A stretch of 64,000 nucleotides of DNA from Takakia lepidozioides (Eukaryota; Streptophyta; Takakiopsida; Takakiales; Takakiaceae). Both the position numbers and the translations under genes were made by a program. The stretch's first letter is position 1; every line of letters begins with the position of its first letter. This document shows, piece by piece, positions 56,622-64,000 of this stretch. The notes beneath the pieces were generated by a model. That model was not told the origin of the DNA and did not search any database. It worked only from the letters and a program-made list of their open reading frames with translations. The stretch is taken from the NCBI GenBank assembly GCA_030704615.1, contig CM060733.1, positions 18,784,001 through 18,848,000 on the forward strand, given 5' to 3'.

Positions 56622-59600
56622 ATGGTAACTCCCGGATGTAACGGGGTGGATGCACGGCTTCAGCACTTGGAAGGTCTGGGAGACGACCCTGACTCTCCAG
56701 ACACTGATGTCATTGGGTGAGTTGTTTTTGGCTTTTAAATTGCCTTGTCTGCACTCATCAGCGTTAGATCTATGCTCGCCCTTTGCTTGACAGATTTGAC
56801 GTGCCAACGTTGAGTGTCGTACCCGAAATGGGCAATCTTCGGGTGGAAATTGAGGTGCTTTCTGTAAAGGCGTGCCCTGTTCTACTTGTGTTTCTTGTAA
56901 ACCGGCATAATTACATCTTCTGTTGCAAGTGTTGGTGGCATCTCACTGCCACTGAGTGTTGTTGGACACATATGTGATCTGACCTTGGAAATCCAAGTCC
57001 TTCCTTCTCCATTTTTCACAGTTTCTCCCTTATGTTTTGTACGTTCTGCATAATTAAGCCTTTCGTTGTCAGGATTTGGTAGATTCTCGCCGCGGGGAGA
57101 CATCGCATGTCACTGGCCTGAAGATGTTTGTTACTTTCGTGACTAATGGATTGTCATATTCTTGTTCTAACAATGATTTAGGTTTCAGACTGTTTATTGA
57201 ACCATTTGGTGAGGTCTGCCTTGCCTTTGCGCATGATACCCACCATGTGACCACAAAGCTTTTAAGGTGCCAGTTGTAGTTATGCTGTCAACTCGGTGCT
57301 TGAGACGAGGGAGTCACACCATGGACCCCCTTACATCACCAAGCCCCCAACAGATTTTGTGCATGGGTCCACAATCTTCACTTCATTGTGATTAAGATGG
57401 AGCCTTGGCTCTGATAGTTGTTGTCATGAGCTTACCTGCCAGGTCTGTAAGTACGAAATACCGCACACCTAGGAGGACCTTGCCTATAAGTGATTGGAGC
57501 AGAAGTGCAAATGGTTATTCTGGATGGTAATTCTAGTTGTGTTCATTGGTAAACTGGAAAGCCCGGTAGTTGAGTTTTTATTTCTTTACCATTTTTCTGG
57601 TAAAAGGGATGGCAAATTTTCACATGCCCTAGGTGTTTGACACCTATTTATCTTCTTTCTGCAATCAGTAATTGACCTGTTTTTTGGCATTTGGAATGAC
57701 AGAGGAAAGAAGAAGCGGGGTCAGCGATCCACCGGTGGAGAGAAGGGTGGGAAAGGTCTTCGTCATTTCAGCATGAAAGGTGTCCCTCTTCTGACTTTTT
57801 CCTTGTTTCAGAAACTTTTTCCAGTGTCCGTAGTAGTAGAGATCTGAGGGGGAAGTCTCAGTTTTTGCCATCTAAGGTTGCTCTGCCAGGTCATAGTTAG
57901 TGGCAATGTCTTCATCTTGGGCTTCACTTGTGTTGGGATTGTGCGGGTTGCTTTGGGGGTAGTGCAGGGCACATATTATGCAAATTTGCTGATATGTTTG
58001 TGCTATGCTTAAGGTGCTTGAAAGGACCTTCAGTCGTTGGAGGGCTTCCAGAGGCAGTTTCCTATGATCTGACTACTGGAAGGCCCCCACATCAGGCTAT
58101 AGGCTTTACGTTCTCTGGTCACTTCCAAGTACTGGTAGAGTGTGTTGGATGAGTAGCTTCCTTGCTGCTGCTGTTCGTCATTGGGAGATTAACAACAATG
58201 CTATTTATCAGGGAGCAATCCCTGAGAAATCCAGACTCGTGGTGAGGAGTGAAGTTAAAGAGAGACAGTTTGTGTATGCCTGGGAGATGGTTGTGTGCAA
58301 CAAGACTGGCAGGTCCACCAGTTTGTCCCAGAGCTGAACACCGCTCGTGTCACTGGGCGGCATGTCTATTGACCTACTGTAACGGTAATTGTTTCTTGGG
58401 CGGGGATGATGTGCAGTGTGCGAGAAGGTTGAGAGCAAGGGACGTACAACATACAATGAGGCAAGTAGTGGAGCCATGACTCATTAACTGATGTCATCTG
58501 CTCTTATCTATCAAAGTCGAGTAAAAGTGATTTCCTAGTCCAGATGAGGTGTCTTTGCTGCAAAATCTCTTGAGAAAGTTTCTGACTGTCCTGCTCAGAA
58601 TCGGAAGACTTGATATTGGTGATCATACTCCTGAGCACTTGATTAACATGACACATCAAGTTTATGTCTTGGTGCTTCTGGCTTTTGTACAAGCTAAGAA
58701 TTCTCATGGACATCAGGTGTCTCTAGGATACATGAGGTGCATGTTGGCTGCCATAGCATAAAACTCACCGTCTGTCAGGGCTTAGAAGCCAACAGGTCTG
58801 GGGATTCATAAATGGAATGGTCCAGGATATATGCCTCACCTTTTATACTTGCTTTTGACCTAGAGATGTACATGGGATTGGCACAGGTTGCTGATGAATT
58901 GGTGGCTGAATTCACGAACCCTGGTAGCCCTCACATTTCACCTGATCAGGTATGCTCTCTAATCCACTTATTCACCCTCCCCTACAAAGGCTGGCTACAG
59001 CATAGTCCTTGTGGAATACCAACTGGCAAAGCCAGTTCTAGTGTTTCACAATATATATCGGACTGAACCATGCATAGCGCTTGCACAAGGGGATGATAAC
59101 TTGGTTAGCTTGCAAGAGGTGCAGTAGTTGTGGCTGCGGTTGCAACACTGTTCACAGAGCTAATGTAGATAGCCAGGGAATGGTACTACCTGATTGCTAG
59201 TTGATTACATAGCATGCCTTTCTCACCTTTACATTTGCTCGTTGCTGGCCCCTTTGTGCTTATTCTAGTGCAATTGTTTTTCTGCATTAGTACTAATCTG
59301 CTGTATTCCTGAATTATTGTTGTTGAGTGGTTGTGTTCTGCAGCAACAGTATGATGAAAAGAACATACGGCGGCGGGTGTATGACGCCCTCAATGTACTG
59401 ATGGCTATGGGTATCATCTTGAAGGACAAGAAAGACATTCAATGGAAGGGACTTCCTTGTACTAGCCTTGATGATGTTCAAGAGCTTAAGGTGGCTTCCC
59501 CTCTTCTTCATGCACTCTCTCTGAGCTGAACTCCCTTGTTTGTTGGGTATTGAATCGTTGCAGCTTAGTGCTTGCAGACCATGCTTTGCAACTATTTTTT

Positions 59601-61475
59601 TTTCCACCACTTGACACGTTGTTGCTTGCTGGACATTTAGGTCCCCGTATGATCGGGGTTGTGAGCAGAGGGTTTTGCCACTGCCAAGTAGTGTGCAGGG
59701 CCCACATAAGTTATTTGAATGCTGCCTACTGTGCATTCAATGTAAGGTCCAAATATATACTTAAATCTGGTGGCGCCGAGTTGTTCCTCAATGATGCTCT
59801 TATCATGTCTGTGGCGTAACCTGCTGGTGTTATCATGGTCTTAGGGCACAGAGGAAATCTCTTCCCATGGACTATTCCTTGTGTGATGCCTATGGTGGTG
59901 CACAGTGAGCCAGCAAAAAAGTCATCCAGTTTCTCCTGACCCAACTGACAACTGCTGGCAATCTGTAGCCAACAGTTTTCAACCTGAAAATTTGAGGTGC
60001 AAGTAAGATTGGCCTTGTGCACTTGTAAGATACATGCATTCTGATTATTCAGGGATTCCTGTCACTGCAGGCTGAAGGTATGCGAGTAAGAGGGAGGATA
60101 GAGAGGAAGGCTGCTTATCTGCATGAGCTGCAAGCCCAGGTATTTCCTCTCCTGTACATTGGAGCTCTGACAAGTTGTCTTGTTGAATTCCATGGGCTCC
60201 ATGTGATTGCACACAAGGAGATCTTATCTTTGTCTAACGTATGTTTGTTGGTGACACTAACTTGTGAATGGGGTTGGAAATTGAAAGATGATAGGCCTCC
60301 GCAATCTGGTGAGTCGCAATGAGAGGCTTTATAATGGCAACAATTCTGTTCCGGCTGGTGGTGTGGCCCTCCCCTTCATTCTTGTGCAGGTGCAAGTCAA
60401 ACCTAACTGCCACATGGCTAGTCTTATGTTGAAAGGTTAGGGATTGGTGATGGTCCTGCGATATTGGTATTGCTCCCAGAGACTTCGAGTACCAAGTTGC
60501 AGCCCTTGGTTGGTAGGAAGATCAAGCCCCTATTGTTCCTAAGCTTTGGATCTTGCCGAAATTTTTATTGGAATGACAGCATTTGAATATTGCATGAAGT
60601 CCTAAATTTTGAATGCTGATGATGGGCCCAATTTTCAAATGTGTTTGGGATGGGCATCAGACACGACCTCAGGCAACAGTGGAGGTTGAGATATCAGAGG
60701 ATATGCAACTTGTGCACTTTGACTTCAACAGGTTTGTGTATCTTATTACTGTGTTCGGAGAGTACTTTGGTATGTACTGTATCTTGGTGGTTGCTGGGAC
60801 TTCCAGATTTGTTGAACAGACAATGTTAGGACCGCTTACAAGTGACAAAAGGCTGTAAACGCTACATGGAACATCAACTGGTTGCCAGGATCGCGGGATG
60901 ACCCTCACTTCTAAATGGCTTCATGCTGTTGTGAAGGCCTTTGTCTCTCAAATGTCATTGATAGTAGAGGCTGATTGGATTCGTTTTCTTCTACTAGCCG
61001 AAAATAAGAACCTGTACATAGGTCCTGCCCCTGAGGTTTCCCTACTAGTGCGTAGGAGCTGTATATGATCTATGTGCGGTACCAGCCTGGTCGCTGCAGT
61101 TTTGTCAAGTTGAGAGTGGCATACCCTTCTGAATTCTATGACTCCAATTTAACTTCCAATTCATTTGTTTTCTGCAGTACCCCCTTTGAGCTACATGATG
61201 ATGCATACGTGCTCAAGGCGATGAGCATGCAGGAGCAGCAAAGCTCTGATAGTACAGATGTTCTGGGACATGCCGATTTTGATGATGGGCTCGGTTGCAA
61301 TTTTGAGGAGGATTCCCCTCCTTTGTCTAGCATCTTCCAGTGCTCCTCCTTTCCACCCCACTGTCCAAGCTCCCCCTACTATGTGTCTTGTATGCCAGGT
61401 GGCGGCAAAGGGACATCATGGCCACCAATCCCGGGCATATTGAAGGCCAGGGTCAAACATGAGAACTTCTCCTAG
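56622..61475 (+). CDS. DP: DP-type E2F dimerization partner transcription factor
   Basis: DP proteins pair with E2F to bind E2F sites and drive S-phase genes. Nine coding exons: 56622-56716, 57703-57779, 58417-58460, 58887-58949, 59344-59490, 60071-60139, 60288-60389, 60661-60731 and 61178-61475, giving at least 321 aa. The chain has a basic [19 protein letters not shown] stretch and then the winged-helix DNA-binding domain ([63 protein letters not shown]). A coiled dimerization part ([29 protein letters not shown]) and the DP C-terminal signature ([20 protein letters not shown] then [15 protein letters not shown]) follow. Intron 3 starts GC (AATGAG|GCAAGT); all others are GT-AG. The acceptor of exon 7 is weak but gives correct phase and alignment. 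The true start may lie upstream: the frame is open back to 56418 and a further 5' exon is possible. AATAAA at 61762 is a candidate poly(A) signal. Confidence 0.92.
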
Positions 61476-63213
61476 CATCTGGCCTCTTGAACTTCTCTGT
61501 CCTCTCTCCATCCAAGGGGAGTTGGTGTATGTCAGGAATGGTTGTTCTCCTAATAACTGACATCAGGGATGCAGAGTGACCTTGGACCTACCCTCAGCTT
61601 CGTCCTTATCAGCTGAGTTCGCTGCATTCTTGCTTTCATTTCCTGACTTCCGTTATTGTATGGGGTCACTCTCATCTTATTTATTTAAAGATAGAGGAGC
61701 TTGTGAGGTTGGTCGCGGGCAGGGTCTGGCCCCCTCCTAACGGATGTGTACATTAGTCTTGAATAAATAGAGAGGGGTCTATTTTTCATGTTGTCTTGGA
61801 TGTGCCAGTCTGCAATAGATGTCTGTTGAGATCTCAAGCTCTGCTTTTGGCTCCTCTCTTTCTCTTTTGGAACTTTCACTTGGTCCCATAGGCCCTTTGG
61901 GCTTCCAGTGGGTGTAATAAAAACATTGTTCTTCTCTATTCTCTCTTCCTCTGCTGTCTAGCAAACTGCCCCTTGGTTGTGTGCAAGCCCGGCCATTCTT
62001 GCATGTTTGGTACCCTGGTGGGTTACAGCTCAGGCAGTGAAGGTTTTGTCTTGAAGTGCATTGGTCAGGCCAAGTCGGTCAACAGGGAAGGCTAATAATC
62101 AAGGAGTACATCTCTCTACTTCGGATCTTTGTCACCCTGCGCAAAAGTCAGTGTACCCAGTTACATTCGTCATCTGTATTAAGGGGAGGCCGACAGAAAT
62201 ATGAAGTCAACATACATCAGACCAAACCTTGTAATTGGTGTGTTGATGTTGCTAGTTGCTACCCTTCAACCATGCAAGGGCAAATTTGCACACCTGATGA
62301 GAGGAAACAGGAAACCCCAAGAAGTTTGGAGTCGCCAGATATCCCACAGGAACAAACAAACAAACAACCCTTCAATGGTATGCAAAACTGTACTAAAGAG
62401 ATGCTGACCTCCTCTTTGTCGACTTAACATTGCGAGAAAGTTACATGTCTCTCTCCCTCTATCTGAAAGTGGAGTACACTCGAGCATCATCTCTGCAGGG
62501 CCGCTGAGTGAGAGACTGCAATTGGACAGTGGAGCCCTCAATTTTTTGAACTAGCTAGGTTCATGTTACTTCGGCAATTTGAACCCCAACCTACACTTCG
62601 GCGCGAGATATAGAACAGCAACTCTCAAAGCAAGCTCTGAATCTCCTCTGTCATCTGTAGTAAGGAAGGAGAAAGACAGGCAAGGAGAAGCTCATCCCAT
62701 ACATACCCAGAGAGAGAGATACAGACACACACAGGCAGGCAAGGCTGCAGCACGGCAATATCAAAGGCAGCTGGGAAGCCACGCTCGCTTCCTGCCACGT
62801 GTTAGCTTGTGTGCGTGCACTTTATCCATATCCTTTCAAATATTAACTTTTTTAAATATCCGCCGGGTATTTGTTTTTTGGTATTACCTCGGTAACCTTG
62901 TTGGGTAACCTGGCCTATCACCGGCCGCCGGGATAATCGCCGCCGGGATCGAAATGTAGACGGGGAATCGCCGGCGGCCGGCCGCTTCCGGGGAGAGGTC
63001 GTTGGCGGCGTGCTGCGCTTCTTCTAGGCCCTTCGCTGTGAGCGCGCTTGTTGATAGCAATCTGCTGCCCAATTTCTTCCTCAATTTTTGTTTGAAGGGA
63101 AGATTGAACGCTCTGCAGCGGGGTGATCGAGAAGGTGTTTATCTAGTAGGGTTGTGGTCCTTGGAAGGATTGCGCGGGGGGTGGGTGCACGGACAGTGCA
63201 TTAGTCTGTGGCA
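61476..63213. other. spacer between DP and the terminal gene
   Basis: This holds the DP 3' untranslated region, with AATAAA at 61762-61767 and again near 61917, and the promoter and leader of the next gene. A 123-codon frame at 62056-62427 has no recognisable domain. GC content rises sharply at about 62920-63010 (CCGGCCGCCGGG words), as in a leader. Confidence 0.45.
62796..62801. promoter_or_regulatory. G-box CACGTG
   Basis: A palindromic G-box core (context TGCCACGTGTTA) lies about 420 bp upstream of the candidate ATG at 63214. bHLH and bZIP factors bind such sites in plant promoters, often in light- or ABA-regulated genes. It is a single motif match only. Confidence 0.3.
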
Positions 63214-63288
63214 ATGGCGCCCGCTGCATCCCTCTGTGCTGCTCAGGGCCTGAGTGCAGCCGCTCTGCCTTCTTCCTCAGCAACAAGG
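63214..63288 (+). CDS. possible first exon of a plastid-targeted protein (partial)
   Basis: An ATG followed by 25 codons rich in Ala and Ser with no acidic residue (MAPAASLCAAQGLSAAALPS and on) ends at a strong donor, AAGG|GTAGGT. The composition fits the start of a chloroplast transit peptide. GC-rich DNA and a G-box lie upstream. No following exon could be joined within the window: the acceptor near 63898 gives an immediate stop in this phase. The gene would continue beyond 64000, and the product is unknown. A competing frame at 63002-63253 (83 codons) has no domain. Confidence 0.35.
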
Positions 63289-64000
63289 GTAGGTGGTCCG
63301 GTTCATTAACTGTTTATATTGAGAGCATTTGCTTGTATAGTTGTTTTTCTTCTTTTTCAGTGAGCGGGCTGTGAATGGTTGGGTTGTGTGTAGGATCTGT
63401 GATTCTGTGTTGATTCCTCATTTTTTTTGCGGCATCAGGATTGTCAAGTTCAACTGGAGTTCGGCATCTCATTGGTTTTAGCTCTAGAATTCTAAGCATT
63501 AGCCAGGGTTTATCACTTGTCATGTGTACTAGCTTCTCGCTCGAGACAAAAATAAAAGTCGTCCATTTGCTTCTCCTGGCAAGTTTGCGTCGTAGCATGT
63601 AGCTAGGTTATGTCATTCTTAGAATCAGTTGTTTTTGTGTGGAGTGGAGACCACTCTAAAGTGCTTTTCAACTTTGATTAGAGCTCGCCAGACGAATCTG
63701 CGTGTAAATGTAGTCACTGATTTCCTGGGGTGCTTTGCTCCTTGTACCGCATTCGCCCCACTGAAATCTGACAAGGTCTTGGAGCTCATGGGTGACGACT
63801 GCCTATGTCTTCCTAGTCGGATTTTTTCTTACTTTATTGTCTGGGCCGAGCTGGACTGTTCGTCTTGAATTTACCTCTGTTTACCTCTGTGGTGCAGGGT
63901 TTTGCCAAACCCTAGAACCCTGTAGTAGCTTCCTAGTGTACAACAGGCCTTGTGTAGTGATATTTTGGGAGGAATTAGTACTCGAATCTGTTTTGACTCT
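63289..64000. other. probable intron or spacer at window end
   Basis: The sequence after the candidate donor is T-rich on the plus strand, as in plant introns. No exon was recognised. Short frames on both strands (up to 94 codons) lack similarity. Confidence 0.35.

Overview
The window is nuclear DNA of a land plant. It holds intron-rich housekeeping genes, mitochondrial SDHB with a single intron, a plant-type GBP-like GTPase, PLS-class pentatricopeptide repeat (PPR) sequence, LINE reverse transcriptases and CACTA-like and SINE-like repeats. The PPR wording (MYAKCGCIEDA, RDVVSWSAMLAGYAQ, KGKEVHGDI) and the large repeat-filled spacers suggest a fern or another seed-free vascular plant. That placement is inference.

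Gene-rich left arm (1-22.3 kb): SDHB (minus, 2 exons), a GBPL3-like nuclear GTPase (minus, 16 exons, 1085 aa), the 26S proteasome lid subunit RPN12 (plus, 7 exons, 267 aa) and an L-type cyclin with an RS/RE-rich tail (plus, 8 exons, about 450 aa). I built each model by joining open frames at GT-AG sites where codon phase and family alignment agree. GBPL3 and RPN12 are head to head across about 2.5 kb.

Repeat-rich middle (22.3-56 kb): no intact gene is visible. In order it holds SINE-like copies, a 1.5-kb foldback with arms of about 460-590 bp, four related 26-bp hairpins, a decayed LINE 3' end, a GC-rich CACTA-like end, a LINE 3' fragment, a broken PPR gene and a tandem array of 13 PPR-derived 375-bp units. 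Then come three tandem plus-strand copies of the same LINE 3' region, a second CACTA-like end, and a minus-strand L1-type LINE split by a 3530-bp TG...CA element flanked by CCAGC duplications. Removing that insert restores the LINE reading frame.

Right arm (56-64 kb): a DP-type partner of E2F (plus, at least 9 exons, one probable GC-AG intron), then the possible first exon of a gene that runs off the window.

The genes form no pathway cluster; they are respiratory, nuclear-structural, proteasomal, splicing/transcription and cell-cycle functions lying side by side. The most unusual feature is the PPR array at 36.05-40.95 kb. There a coding supermotif has become a higher-order satellite whose copies share inherited stop codons and frameshifts.
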